A stretch of DNA of 30,546 nt from CAYYWP01 sp050176585 (GCA_050176585.1 JBFXHX010000042.1:1-30546); one strand, 5' to 3'. Positions 15,990 through 25,041 are shown, counted from the first letter of the stretch. Notes: generated by a model not told the origin, from the sequence alone. A program made the numbers and translations.

Positions 15990-17666
15990 TCAGTGCACCT
16001 GGGCATTGCGCTTGCGCCGCTTGGCCCAACCGATGAAGGCGAGCTCGAGACCGAGCGCCAGGCCCGCCCAGCGCGCGATCTCACCCGCTGGCGGCGGCGC
16101 TTCGCCTGGCGATAGATAAACGGTCCACCAGCCGCTCAGCGCGCGTTTGTTGCCGCGCTCGCGGTTCGCGCCATCCCACAACGAGAACGCGATCGGCAGA
16201 AACCCGTTCTCCTCGAATGTCGTTTCGCCGCGGGCGCGCAGCCGGCGCTTGAAGACCACCGTCCACTGGCCCTTGTCGTACGCGCTGGTCACGATCAGGT
16301 CGCGGGCGCCGAGCCCTTCGAGCGCGTCGCTGCCGCGGCCCACGTAGAGCTCTGGCGTGTTCTTGGCCAGATCGGTGAACCAGAGATTGACCGGATGCTC
16401 CTTGTCGCCGAACACGAAGTAGGGTTTGCGAATCGTCGTCGGCCGCTCGAGCGGAAACTGAATCGCGACCGCATCGGAAAACTCATTGGCGGCGGCGGGC
16501 GCGGCGGCGGCCTCCTGGTCCCAGATGTCATCCTCGCCTTCTGCCGGTGCGGGCGCCGCGTCGGTGGGAGCGACCTCCGCGTCACCCCACCCCTCGTCGG
16601 CGCCTTCGGCGGGCGGCTCGGGAGCCGGGTGGCCCTGGTCTTCCTCGGGAGGCACGGCGATGTCGGGCGCGTTGCTGCCCGTCGTGTCCGCGCGCATGTC
16701 GTTCCAGCGCAGCTCGAAGGCGATCTCGCTGTCGTTGTACACCGCGCGCACGCCAATACCGTTGAACGGCGGGTGGAACTCGCGACCGGGCTGGATCACC
16801 TGCCCGAACACAGGGATGAACGCCTCCTCGGCGCCTTCGAACAGCTCTGCGCCGCGCTCGATCTCGAGTGGGCGGTTTACCTTCTCGGCGACGACGATGG
16901 TCGAATAGTCCGGCGTATCGCGCGGCGACAGGGAATAGACGTAGTTCGCCAGATCCCAGCGCTGCTCGGCGGACAGGGCATCGACGTACGACGGCATCGG
17001 CGTGCCGTTCAGCCCGGTCGAGAAGGCGCGAAAGATGTCCTCGCGCTTCGGCCCGCCGCGGAAGGTCCACCGCTGGGTGAGGTCGGCGGCGCGGATCGGA
17101 TGCCCCCAGTCGTCCTTGAGCGTCGGTGCGGAATTGCCGTCCCCGCGCCCGAGCTCCCCGTGACAGCGGGCACAGCCGAGGTCCGCATAGAGCTGCTTGC
17201 CCTTCTCGATCGATTCGTCGGTCAACGCGGGCGGCGACGGAATGTCGATCGGCTCGGGCTGTCGCTCGGGGTTCGCGAAGTCCGGAGAAAACGTCTTCAC
17301 GTAATACGCGAGATTGGCCAGCTGCTCGTCATCGAGCTGCGGCCATGCGGGCATGCCGGTGTACGGCATGCCGGCGCGGATGATGTGGGTGAGGTCCTTC
17401 GTGGTCGGGAGCGACCCGCTCGGGGTCGTGCGGACCTTGAACTTCCCCGCCGTGAAATCGCGCGGTCTCGGCAGCAGGAACGGCGTGGCGATCCCTTCGC
17501 CATCTCCGGTGTCGCCATGGCACTGCGAGCAGTGGATCCCGTAGAGCTGCTTACCGGCTTCGCGCTGCGCGTCCGTGCCGAGATCCGGCGGAGGCGCGGA
17601 CGCGGCGGTGCCGGCGACCAGCGTGGTGGCGGCGGTGAGCCAGAGCGTCGTTCGGCGGAGCATCAT
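15990..17666 (-). CDS. Di-haem cytochrome c fused to an ethylbenzene-dehydrogenase-type haem domain
   Basis: A 558-residue exported, membrane-anchored protein. A signal peptide (about residues 1-24) is followed by two class I cytochrome c domains, with haem sites Cys46-Cys49-His50 and Cys165-Cys168-His169 and methionine motifs such as G-M-P-A-W and G-T-P-M-P. Residues about 262-520 resemble the EB_dh (DOMON-like) domain, which binds haem b in dimethylsulfide/ethylbenzene dehydrogenase gamma subunits. That domain is split by an acidic, Pro/Ala-rich insert at about 337-395. A single helix at 528-547 ends in a basic cytoplasmic tail. An ATG at 17663 is an alternative start with better spacing from GAGAG. 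It probably moves electrons to or from the CydA-like protein encoded upstream. Confidence 0.87.
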   Translation of the reverse strand: MMLRRTTLWLTAATTLVAGTAASAPPPDLGTDAQREAGKQLYGIHCSQCHGDTGDGEGIATPFLLPRPRDFTAGKFKVRTTPSGSLPTTKDLTHIIRAGMPYTGMPAWPQLDDEQLANLAYYVKTFSPDFANPERQPEPIDIPSPPALTDESIEKGKQLYADLGCARCHGELGRGDGNSAPTLKDDWGHPIRAADLTQRWTFRGGPKREDIFRAFSTGLNGTPMPSYVDALSAEQRWDLANYVYSLSPRDTPDYSTIVVAEKVNRPLEIERGAELFEGAEEAFIPVFGQVIQPGREFHPPFNGIGVRAVYNDSEIAFELRWNDMRADTTGSNAPDIAVPPEEDQGHPAPEPPAEGADEGWGDAEVAPTDAAPAPAEGEDDIWDQEAAAAPAAANEFSDAVAIQFPLERPTTIRKPYFVFGDKEHPVNLWFTDLAKNTPELYVGRGSDALEGLGARDLIVTSAYDKGQWTVVFKRRLRARGETTFEENGFLPIAFSLWDGANRERGNKRALSGWWTVYLSPGEAPPPAGEIARWAGLALGLELAFIGWAKRRKRNAQVH

Positions 17667-17682
17667 CTCTCTGACCGCGCCT

Positions 17683-18510
17683 CTAGTGCTTCGATTCCAG
17701 CGCCGCTTCATCGACAGCGCGCGGATGGTATCCGGTCGTGTCGTACAGGAAGAGCAGCACCTCCCACATCTGCTCATTGGTGAGGAACCGCTCCCATTCC
17801 GGCATCGCGGAATCCCCCGGCGCGCCCTCGTCGGGCATCCCGGGGCCGCCCTTGGCAATACGCCAGAAGAAGAACGTCTCCTGAAAATTCGGCAACACGC
17901 CGCCGTCCAGGAAATTGGCGGGCACGGGATTCAAGGCGTATGTAAACAAGCCGTCGCCGCCGAGCGAGTCACCGTGGCAGAAGACGCAGTTTTGGTAATA
18001 TACGCGGCGGCCGTTCGCCACATGCGCGGCGTACCGGTCGGGGTCCGATTGCGCATAGGCGCGCAGCGGATTGTGGCCGGTTATCAGGTCGATGTTTTCC
18101 TCGTGCACGGTGATGCCCGTCGGCGGCGCTGGATGCACGGTGCGCGCGAAGAACGGTGGTTCGATCGGCTGGTGCAGTCGCCGGTATGTGCTCCAGGCGA
18201 CGAGGGCGGGAATCAGCAGCGCGACGATCGCGAGCGGCACGTGGTACCGCGGCTCGCTGGTAAACGCCAGGACGGGCTCGATGACCTGCCGCATCCGCTC
18301 GCGGCTCGAGGTGGCGTACACGAACAGCGCGAGCGTGGTGATCGCCATGTAGATCTGCACCGCCGACGCGGGAATCGGCGTGGTCGCGCCGTATTGCAAC
18401 GCGACGTAGATCGCGACCCACCAGGCGATCAGCCACACGAGCAGCCCGGCGCGGAGCAGCCGCAGCAGCACCAGGACGGCGACGATCGGCGCGATGACGG
18501 ACAGCTTCAC
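17683..18510 (-). CDS. Membrane-anchored mono-haem cytochrome c
   Basis: A 275-residue protein with three hydrophobic segments in its first 110 residues (about 8-40, 50-66 and 90-108). A periplasmic class I cytochrome c domain follows, with haem site Cys175-Cys178-His179. Likely distal methionines are in G-G-P-G-M-P or D-S-A-M-P. The final W-E-V-L-L-F-L-Y helix is the usual C-terminal helix of such domains. The GTG at 18510 was chosen because GGAG lies seven bases upstream and it begins 13 bases after the previous gene; the frame stays open further upstream. It ends 17 bases before the cytochrome/EB_dh gene. The partner is presumably the CydA-like protein. Confidence 0.85.
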   Translation of the reverse strand: MKLSVIAPIVAVLVLLRLLRAGLLVWLIAWWVAIYVALQYGATTPIPASAVQIYMAITTLALFVYATSSRERMRQVIEPVLAFTSEPRYHVPLAIVALLIPALVAWSTYRRLHQPIEPPFFARTVHPAPPTGITVHEENIDLITGHNPLRAYAQSDPDRYAAHVANGRRVYYQNCVFCHGDSLGGDGLFTYALNPVPANFLDGGVLPNFQETFFFWRIAKGGPGMPDEGAPGDSAMPEWERFLTNEQMWEVLLFLYDTTGYHPRAVDEAALESKH

Positions 18511-18523
18511 GGCGCGGCTCCGT

Positions 18524-19015
18524 TCAGGTCGTCTTGCCGCAGAAGGGCAGTGGGTCGGCGAGCGTGATGGTCGGCTCTCCGCCCTGGCTCTGGAGCCACG
18601 CAATCACCGCGTGGATCTCTTGATCGGACAGCCCGATCGGCGGTTGATGAACGCGCGGCATGCCGGGCGCAAACCCCGGGACGACGAACGCGTCCGGCTC
18701 GCACAGTGACTGGGCGAAGTACTCGACCTGTCCGAGACCCGCGACCCGCGATTTGGCGCGATCCGCCACGCCGGCGAGATCGGGGTAGCGATGCGGACCC
18801 GCGCTGCCGACCGTGTGGCACGTGAGGCACAGCCCCTTGTCGTGCGCGAGCTTGTCGCCGATCTTGGCGAGCTCGGCCGGCGGCATCTCCGCGCTGATCT
18901 CGATCTTCGGCGGCGGCTTGAGCTGCTTTTGCGGCACGAGCTGGCCGACATAGGTGTAGAAGAGGGTCGCTCCCAGGACCACCGCGACCACGTTCAACCC
19001 GACCGGCGTCTTCAT
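18524..19015 (-). CDS. Small membrane-anchored cytochrome c
   Basis: A 163-residue protein with one N-terminal helix (about residues 5-22) acting as uncleaved anchor or signal, a Pro/Lys-rich linker, and one cytochrome c domain with haem site Cys63-Cys66-His67. The distal ligand is probably the Met in A-P-G-M-P. The C-terminal I-H-A-V-I-A-W-L-Q helix is typical. The ATG at 19015 shares its first base with the end of the CydA-like stop codon (TGATG), so its translation is likely coupled to that gene. A GTG one codon upstream is also possible. Confidence 0.85.
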   Translation of the reverse strand: MKTPVGLNVVAVVLGATLFYTYVGQLVPQKQLKPPPKIEISAEMPPAELAKIGDKLAHDKGLCLTCHTVGSAGPHRYPDLAGVADRAKSRVAGLGQVEYFAQSLCEPDAFVVPGFAPGMPRVHQPPIGLSDQEIHAVIAWLQSQGGEPTITLADPLPFCGKTT

Positions 19016-20883
19016 CACGCGGCCCGCGCCTTCTCATGGGCGTTCGCCAGCACGCTCTCTTCGGCCGACTCGGCGGCCCAGTCCTGCTTGTCGTGTAGGC
19101 TGGCGAGCCAGAAGACGAACGCGATCAGGCCGAAGAACAGCAGTACGCAGACCGAGATCACCTGGGTGGCAAACCCCAGTGTGGGTGTGAACGCGTCCAT
19201 GGAGGTGTCCTGCATCACGCCGTACACGTGCCAGTGCTGCCGCAGCCCGGAGCGCACGTAGCCCATCAGCCCCATGAGCCACGTGAACGTGACCGCGATG
19301 AAGATCAGGCAGTACTGCGAGATCGGCGGAACGCGACCCCAATGCGTCTCGCCCGTCGCCTCCGCACCGCGCATCAGAAAGATGTCGATCGCGGTCATCA
19401 GCACCATCGCGACCAGCACCGTCAATACCTGTGGCACCGAGAAGCCGATGCGCACGGCGGCTTCCACGAAGTAGCCGTATACGCCGTAGAAGATGACGAT
19501 GCCGGTCGCCGCGGCGAAGATCAGGAACTGCGCCAGGTTGCCGAGCGCCGCCCACGATACCGTCGCGCGTTTGCCGGTGCGGCGATAGAACAAGAAGCTC
19601 ACGTACGTCGTGAGGATCAGCACGTTCACCGCCGTGTTCTTGGCCGACATCACGCCGAGGTACCCGAGCATCGGATGCATGGTGCCCGCCATGCTGCGAA
19701 TCTCCGACGCGGTGGCGACCAGCGAGCGCGGCGTGGCCCAGACCGCGAAACAGATCGCGATCGCCGCGAGCAGGTACTTGACGTATCGCTGGTACGCCTG
19801 CGTGCCCTCCACCCGCCCCATGCCGAGCCACAGGTAGTAGTTCGCGGCGAGGAAGAGGTTGCCGATCAGGACGGCTTGGATGATGAACAGCCAGGAGAAC
19901 GCGCCGCCCATCATCATGATGCCGAGCGCCTGGTTGTACGCGTAGATCTCCTTGGCGAGGTAGTACCCGGCGAACGGCAGCGGCAGGAACGCCGCGATGG
20001 CGACGAAGTTCCCCATGTAGCCCATCCAGTCGAAGTGGGCGCGCTCCTCGTCGGTCTTGGCGTGCAGGAATTTCCAGGCGGCGTACGCGGCGGCGATCGA
20101 GCCGCCGAAGGCGACATTGCCGATGAACCGGTGGATGTTGATCGGCATCCACGAGTAGTTGTCGAACGCCGCGTAGAGGTCGATGAGCGCGCCGCTGTTC
20201 GACACGCCCTGGGGGGTCATCATGAACGACGCCCAGGCGTTCGCGATCGCCATGATCACCGTGCCGACGACGTTGATGCCGAGGCCGAGCCCGAGGTGCA
20301 CCAGCGGCGGAAACTTCCCCCACCCGTAATAGTAGCTGTACAGGAATCCCGCTTCGCAGAAGAACAATAGCGCGTACGGCAGGAACGTCGGCGAGAACAC
20401 CTCCATGAGGTAGTTCATGAAAGCGGGGTAGAGCATGATGAGCAGGAACGTGAGCAGGCCGCCAAAGCTCGCCGTGAACGAGAACGACGTCGACAGCAGC
20501 TTGGTGAACTCGTACGCGAGGCGGTCGTACCGCTTGTCGCCGGTCAGGTACCCGATCAGCTCGATGATGAACGCGAACAGCGGCACCGCCAGCACGAACG
20601 CGGCGAACATGAGGTGCAGCTCGGCGACCACCCAGACCGCCACGCGGCTGCTCACGAACGGCAGCGTGCGGTACGCCGGCGGCTCGTACTTCTTCGCCTG
20701 TGCGGCGGCCTCCTCGGCTTTGCGGATCTCCTCCAGCCCGCGATCCCGCGGCACGGGTTCGGACTGGGCGGAGTAAATCGGCGGCCGATATTCGCGCGCG
20801 TTGAGCGCCATCCACACGCGGAGAATGGCGCCGAGCACGATGACCGCGGCGATCGCCGCGAACACGATGTGACGGCGGTTCAC
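19015..20883 (-). CDS. CydA-like (cytochrome bd subunit I-related) membrane protein, no CydB
   Basis: A 622-residue membrane protein with about a dozen helices that aligns to the core of cytochrome bd subunit I. His90 (E-L-H-L-M-F) matches the haem b595 ligand region, Glu177 matches Glu107 of E. coli CydA, and His251 (I-N-I-H-R-F) matches the b558 ligand His186. G-L-R-Q-H-W (residues 546-551) stands in for the G-R-Q-P-W motif. Glu99 and Glu445 equivalents appear to be Pro and Ser, and the quinol-binding Q-loop is replaced by hydrophobic helices. An extra N-terminal helix and a charged, coiled-coil-prone stretch (about 45-68) precede the core. There is no cydB nearby. Its GTG start overlaps the actE stop. 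It may exchange electrons with the c-type cytochromes rather than quinol. Confidence 0.82.
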   Translation of the reverse strand: MNRRHIVFAAIAAVIVLGAILRVWMALNAREYRPPIYSAQSEPVPRDRGLEEIRKAEEAAAQAKKYEPPAYRTLPFVSSRVAVWVVAELHLMFAAFVLAVPLFAFIIELIGYLTGDKRYDRLAYEFTKLLSTSFSFTASFGGLLTFLLIMLYPAFMNYLMEVFSPTFLPYALLFFCEAGFLYSYYYGWGKFPPLVHLGLGLGINVVGTVIMAIANAWASFMMTPQGVSNSGALIDLYAAFDNYSWMPINIHRFIGNVAFGGSIAAAYAAWKFLHAKTDEERAHFDWMGYMGNFVAIAAFLPLPFAGYYLAKEIYAYNQALGIMMMGGAFSWLFIIQAVLIGNLFLAANYYLWLGMGRVEGTQAYQRYVKYLLAAIAICFAVWATPRSLVATASEIRSMAGTMHPMLGYLGVMSAKNTAVNVLILTTYVSFLFYRRTGKRATVSWAALGNLAQFLIFAAATGIVIFYGVYGYFVEAAVRIGFSVPQVLTVLVAMVLMTAIDIFLMRGAEATGETHWGRVPPISQYCLIFIAVTFTWLMGLMGYVRSGLRQHWHVYGVMQDTSMDAFTPTLGFATQVISVCVLLFFGLIAFVFWLASLHDKQDWAAESAEESVLANAHEKARAA

Positions 20884-21443
20884 CGCGATGCCTCTCGCTG
20901 TGTTTCAGCCGCTTGCAGGCTGCGCACGTAAGCGATGATCGCCCAGCGGTCGGCGGCCGGGATGGGGTAGCGATAGGCGGGCATCAGCCCGCTGCCGTCC
21001 GTGATGGTGCTGAACAGCTTCTCGTCGGTCTGCTCTCGCACGGCCTTGTCGAGCAGGTTCTTGGTCGGGACTTTCGCGCGCTCGAACAGCACCCCGCGCC
21101 CTTCGCCGCGCTCGTCATGGCACGGCGCGCAGTAGATGGCGTAGCGCTCGCGGCCGCGCGCGAGCAACGCCTCGTCGACGGGCGGGCGATCGGGTGCGCT
21201 GCCGAGCCCCTCGGAGGGCAGCTGCCCGCGCGCGATGGTGCCGGCGACGGGTGCTCGCATCGCCTTCCCGTCGAAGAAGAAATCGCTGGCGGCGTAGGCG
21301 CGCGCCTTGGGCTGGTTGAACATGCTCGTGTTCACCAGAATCGGCGGCTTGGACGACTCGCACCCCCGCATGCAGCCGTGCAGGCCGAGGCCGGCGAACA
21401 TGGCGCCGAGCAGCGCCACGAAGAACTGTCGGGGCCGGCTCAC
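20880..21443 (-). CDS. actE: ACIII subunit ActE, mono-haem c-type lipoprotein
   Basis: A 187-residue lipoprotein with a signal peptide ending in L-H-G-C (lipidated Cys24). The ActE signature follows: a Q-P-K segment, S-D-F-F-F-D-G, then R-A-P-V-A-G-T-I-A-R-G. One cytochrome c domain has haem site C-A-P-C-H and a likely distal Met in G-L-M-P. ActE carries electrons from the ActB/ActA arm of ACIII to the acceptor. Its GTG at 21443 overlaps the actB stop, and its stop overlaps the start of the CydA-like gene. In standard ACIII operons actC and actD stand between actB and actE; here they do not. Confidence 0.9.
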   Translation of the reverse strand: MSRPRQFFVALLGAMFAGLGLHGCMRGCESSKPPILVNTSMFNQPKARAYAASDFFFDGKAMRAPVAGTIARGQLPSEGLGSAPDRPPVDEALLARGRERYAIYCAPCHDERGEGRGVLFERAKVPTKNLLDKAVREQTDEKLFSTITDGSGLMPAYRYPIPAADRWAIIAYVRSLQAAETQREASR

Positions 21444-24397
21444 GTTTCCAACATCTCGGGATTGGGATTGCGCAGCCGCAGCAGATAGGTGGTGCGCGGC
21501 CGCGCATTCAGCTCGGGGAGCAGGTTGTAGTTGCGTTCCGAAGCCTTCAGCGCCACCACGGTGCTCTGCGGATCGCGCAGGTTGCCGAACTGTATCGCCT
21601 GCGTCGGACAGGTCTGCTGGCACGCGGTCTTCACGTCGCCGTCGGCGAGCTCGCGGCCGGCGAGCTTCGCGTCGATCTTGCCCCGATTGACGCGCTGCAC
21701 GCAGTACGAGCACTTCTCCATGACCCCTCGCGACCGCACGGTGACGTCCGGGTTCTGCGCGAGCTCGAGCGTGCGCGGCATGTCCACGGTGAAGTTGTAG
21801 AAGTTGAAGCGGCGCACCTTGTACGGGCAGTTGTTCGAGCAGTACCGGGTACCGATGCACCGGTTGTAGACCATCACGTTCAGGCCCTCTTGGTCGTGAA
21901 CCGTGGCGGCGACGGGGCACACCTGCTCGCACGGCGCGTTCTCGCACTGCTGGCAGGGGACGGGCTGGAAGATGATCGAGTCCGGCGCCTCCGGCCGACC
22001 GGCGAAGTAGCGGTCCACGCGGATCCACTGCATCTCGCGCCCGCGGGCGACCTGATCCTTGCCGACCACGGGGATGTTGTTCTCGCTCTGACAGGCGACG
22101 ATGCAGGCGTTGCACCCGATGCAGGAGTTCAGGTCGATCGTCATGCCCCACTGCGGGCTGGTCGCGTAGCGGTGCTCTTCCCAGGGCGACTTCTGCGGGG
22201 GCAGATGCTCCTCGTGCTCCCGCGCCAGAGCGGGATGCCGGCGGTACTCGTCGAGGGGCGCTTGTTGCGCGATGACCCGACCCTCCATGCTCCAGTGCTG
22301 GCTGGTCACGGACAGCGGATAGGTGCCCCCGAGCCGCTGCAGTTGCAGGCCGAGATCGAAGCCGGGCGACTCCGACGTGCGCAGGCGATAGACATCGAAC
22401 CCGGTGCCGTTTCCCACCCGGCCCGCCGCTTGCCGGCCGTACCCGAGCGCGAGCGTCACCGAGTGATCCGCGCTGCCGGGCAGGACCAGCGCGGCGGCAT
22501 CCACCTGGCGATCGCGCAGGGTCAGGCGCACGAGGTCGCCGCTGTTCACGCCGAGCGCGCTGGCGGTCGCTTGCGACAACAGCGCGGCGTTGTCCCAGGT
22601 CAGCTTCGTCACCGGCTCGGGCAGTTCCTGCAGCCACGCATTGTTCGCGAAGCGCCCGTCGTAGACCGCGGCCGACGGCCGGAATACGAGCTCGAGCCGT
22701 TCGGCAGTCGGTGCGGGCGCCGTTACGAGCGCGCTCCCGACCAATGCGTCCAGCGCCGCCATATCGATCTGGATCGCAACCGGGGTCTGCTCGCTGTCCG
22801 CCAGCACGCCATCGTGCAGTGCGCGGCTCCACGCGCGCTCGAAATTCGCGCCCAGCAGCGGCTGCCAGGTCTCGCGCACCAGGTCGTAGCCGGGCCGCTC
22901 CTCTCCGGACTCGAGCAGCGCGAGCACTTCGATTGCGCTCTTGCCGCCGAACAACGGTGCGATGAGCGGTTGCACGACCGAGAGGGTGCCGCCGACCGCG
23001 CGCGCATCTCCCCACGCTTCGAGAAAATGCGCTTCGGGCAGGTGCCATTCACAAGCGGCGGAGGTCTCGTCCACGTACGCGCCGAGGCGAATGCGGTTGG
23101 GGACTTTGGCCAGGGCCGCGGCGAAGTCGAAATCCGCGGGGGCGTCATACGCGGGGTTTCCACCCATCACGACCAGGGTTTTCATCCGGCCCCCGTGCAT
23201 GTCGGCGACCAACTGCCGGAGATCGTCGGTGCGGGAACGCGCCGAGTCGATGGCGTCGGTATAGGTGACGGTAGTGCCGATGCTGCCGAGCGCGTTGTTC
23301 AGACATGCGACCGCCGCGTGGACGGCCGCCGGCTGATGCGCGCCCGCGACGATCAAGCTCTGCCCCGCGTTCTGCTTGAGGTCGCGCGCGACCGCCGCCA
23401 GCCATTTGCCATCGATCTCGGTGGCCGCCGCGCCGGCTGGTGCCAAGCCGAGCTCTGCGGCGAGCGCCGCCGTGAACGCCGCGATGCGGCTGCTCGGGAG
23501 CCGCAGGCGGTGGTCGGCGGCGACGCCGGTGATCGTCAATGCGCTCTCCACCGCGTAGAGGCGGTTCATCGCATCGCCCGGCGCGGCCATGCGCCGGCCA
23601 TCGGCAAAGCCGCGCGCGTGCCGTACCGCGTCGCGATCCGCGAGCAGGAAATCGGCGTCGAGCGACAGGATCACGCGCGCGCGGTCGAAGTGGTACGCGG
23701 GCTCGTAGGCCGCGCCTGCCGCGGCGGCGATGCCCGCGTACGCGTTTTCATCGCCGAGCGGGGCGAAGGCGACGATCCGAGCGGCGGGAAAGCGCTCTCG
23801 CAGTTTCGCCACCAGGCGCGCCGTCGTGGGCGAGTTGTACGGCTCGAGGAGCACCGCGAAGCCGGCCCCTTGGTCGGCGCCGAGCTCGGCGTGGATCTTC
23901 GTCCAGTGCTCGGCGAAGTCCTTCCACGTGGGCGCCGTCGTTGCGGCGCCGCCGCGTCGCACGAGCGCCCGCGCGCGGTCGGGATCATAGAGCCCGTAGA
24001 TCGCGGCCTGTGCCCACGCGCTCGCCGCGCCGCGACTGGCCGGGTGCAGCTCGTTGCCTTCGATCTTCGTCGGCCGCCCCTCGTGGCTCTCGACCACGAG
24101 GCCGAGCGCGTTGGCGCCCACCGGCATCGCGGTCGCGTACCGGAGCGGCACTCCGGGCACGATCTGCTCCGGGGCGTTTACATACGGGACGATGCTCTCC
24201 ACAGGGCGCCGGCACGACGCGAATCCCGCTAGGCAGAGGGAAGCCCCCGCCAACTGCAGCATCGTGCGGCGGGTGATGCCATCAGGCGCGTCCGCGGCGC
24301 CGGCGAGGAACTCGCGCTCGCGCCATTCCTGGAATTCGGCGCTGCCGTTTAGCTCGCCGGGACTCTTCCAGTAATGTCGCTCGCGCGCTCCGCTCAT
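21440..24397 (-). CDS. actB: ACIII subunit ActB, Tat-exported iron-sulfur protein
   Basis: A 985-residue protein, the largest ACIII subunit. It begins with the ActB pattern Y-W-K-S-P-G-E-L and a twin-arginine signal (R43-R44, T-R-R-T-M-L) ending in F-A-S-C. A region of about 650 residues related to molybdopterin oxidoreductases follows; in ActB this domain holds no molybdenum. The C-terminal ferredoxin-like domain carries four cysteine groups, starting with C-I-G-C-N-A-C-I-V-A-C and C-Q-Q-C-E-N-A-P-C. They fit three 4Fe-4S clusters and one 3Fe-4S cluster that link the quinol site to the haems. The ATG at 24397 overlaps the actA stop (ATGA); a GTG three codons upstream is less likely. Confidence 0.94.
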   Translation of the reverse strand: MSGARERHYWKSPGELNGSAEFQEWREREFLAGAADAPDGITRRTMLQLAGASLCLAGFASCRRPVESIVPYVNAPEQIVPGVPLRYATAMPVGANALGLVVESHEGRPTKIEGNELHPASRGAASAWAQAAIYGLYDPDRARALVRRGGAATTAPTWKDFAEHWTKIHAELGADQGAGFAVLLEPYNSPTTARLVAKLRERFPAARIVAFAPLGDENAYAGIAAAAGAAYEPAYHFDRARVILSLDADFLLADRDAVRHARGFADGRRMAAPGDAMNRLYAVESALTITGVAADHRLRLPSSRIAAFTAALAAELGLAPAGAAATEIDGKWLAAVARDLKQNAGQSLIVAGAHQPAAVHAAVACLNNALGSIGTTVTYTDAIDSARSRTDDLRQLVADMHGGRMKTLVVMGGNPAYDAPADFDFAAALAKVPNRIRLGAYVDETSAACEWHLPEAHFLEAWGDARAVGGTLSVVQPLIAPLFGGKSAIEVLALLESGEERPGYDLVRETWQPLLGANFERAWSRALHDGVLADSEQTPVAIQIDMAALDALVGSALVTAPAPTAERLELVFRPSAAVYDGRFANNAWLQELPEPVTKLTWDNAALLSQATASALGVNSGDLVRLTLRDRQVDAAALVLPGSADHSVTLALGYGRQAAGRVGNGTGFDVYRLRTSESPGFDLGLQLQRLGGTYPLSVTSQHWSMEGRVIAQQAPLDEYRRHPALAREHEEHLPPQKSPWEEHRYATSPQWGMTIDLNSCIGCNACIVACQSENNIPVVGKDQVARGREMQWIRVDRYFAGRPEAPDSIIFQPVPCQQCENAPCEQVCPVAATVHDQEGLNVMVYNRCIGTRYCSNNCPYKVRRFNFYNFTVDMPRTLELAQNPDVTVRSRGVMEKCSYCVQRVNRGKIDAKLAGRELADGDVKTACQQTCPTQAIQFGNLRDPQSTVVALKASERNYNLLPELNARPRTTYLLRLRNPNPEMLET

Positions 24398-25041
24398 CGA
24401 TGACACCCCGAGCAGTCGGTGGGTGGGTGGATGCTGCGCGCCTGGATCGCCGCGATCGCCCATTCCGCGTGATTCGGCGGCGGGATCCAGCGCATGTTCG
24501 TCACTTCGTCGGCCGGCCGAAGATGCGGGCCGGGATTGCGATGGCAGTCCAGGCACCAGCCCATGCTGAGCGGCGCGACCAGATGGACGACTTCCATCTG
24601 GTCTACGCGGCCATGGCAGCTGACGCAGCCGACGCCCGCGTGGACATGTGCGGCGTGATCGAAATACGCGTAATCAGGCAGCTCGTGCACCCGCACCCAG
24701 CGCACCGGAAATCCGCTCTCGGCGCTGGCGCGTATGGGCTGCAGCGCTGGACTGTCGCGGTTGGCGAGCTTGTGGCAGTTCATGCACGTCTGAGTCGGCG
24801 GAACGCCGGCCGCCGGCGAGATCTCGACCATCGCGTGGCAGTAGCGACAGTTGATCTCCATCTCCCCGGCATGCAGCCGATGGCTGTACGGCACGGGTTG
24901 GATCGGCTGATAGCCGACCTGGGTATACCAGGGGGAGAAGTAGTACCAGACGAAGGCGACAGCGGCGGCCAGACCCAGCGGGAGCCCCACGCCGAGGACT
25001 AAGGGCAAACGATTCCAATGCTCGGGAAAGATCTGCGCCAC
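24394..25041 (-). CDS. actA: ACIII subunit ActA, penta-haem cytochrome c
   Basis: A 215-residue protein with one N-terminal membrane helix (about residues 13-34) and a periplasmic domain with five CxxCH haem sites: C-R-Y-C-H, C-M-N-C-H, C-V-S-C-H, C-L-D-C-H and C-S-G-C-H. The Q-P-I-x-Y-S-H-R-L-H-A-G motif and the later F-D-H-A-A-H-V motif supply additional axial histidines. This matches ActA, which passes electrons from ActB iron-sulfur clusters towards the acceptor. The start is a GTG at 25041 with a modest AGGGATAGG upstream. It is the first gene of the minus-strand operon reaching to usp. Confidence 0.94.
   Translation of the reverse strand: MAQIFPEHWNRLPLVLGVGLPLGLAAAVAFVWYYFSPWYTQVGYQPIQPVPYSHRLHAGEMEINCRYCHAMVEISPAAGVPPTQTCMNCHKLANRDSPALQPIRASAESGFPVRWVRVHELPDYAYFDHAAHVHAGVGCVSCHGRVDQMEVVHLVAPLSMGWCLDCHRNPGPHLRPADEVTNMRWIPPPNHAEWAIAAIQARSIHPPTDCSGCHR

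Noticed and set aside
13550..16036. 828-codon open frame on the plus strand, antisense to the GNAT and usp genes
   Set aside because: Its product is Arg/His/Asp-rich with no recognisable domain, and the opposite strand carries clear UspA, PCP_red and GNAT motifs. It is a by-product of high GC and codon bias.
21890..24232. 780-codon open frame antisense to actB
   Set aside because: The actB strand has a Tat signal and all iron-sulfur cysteine motifs. The antisense product is Arg-rich and shows no family features.
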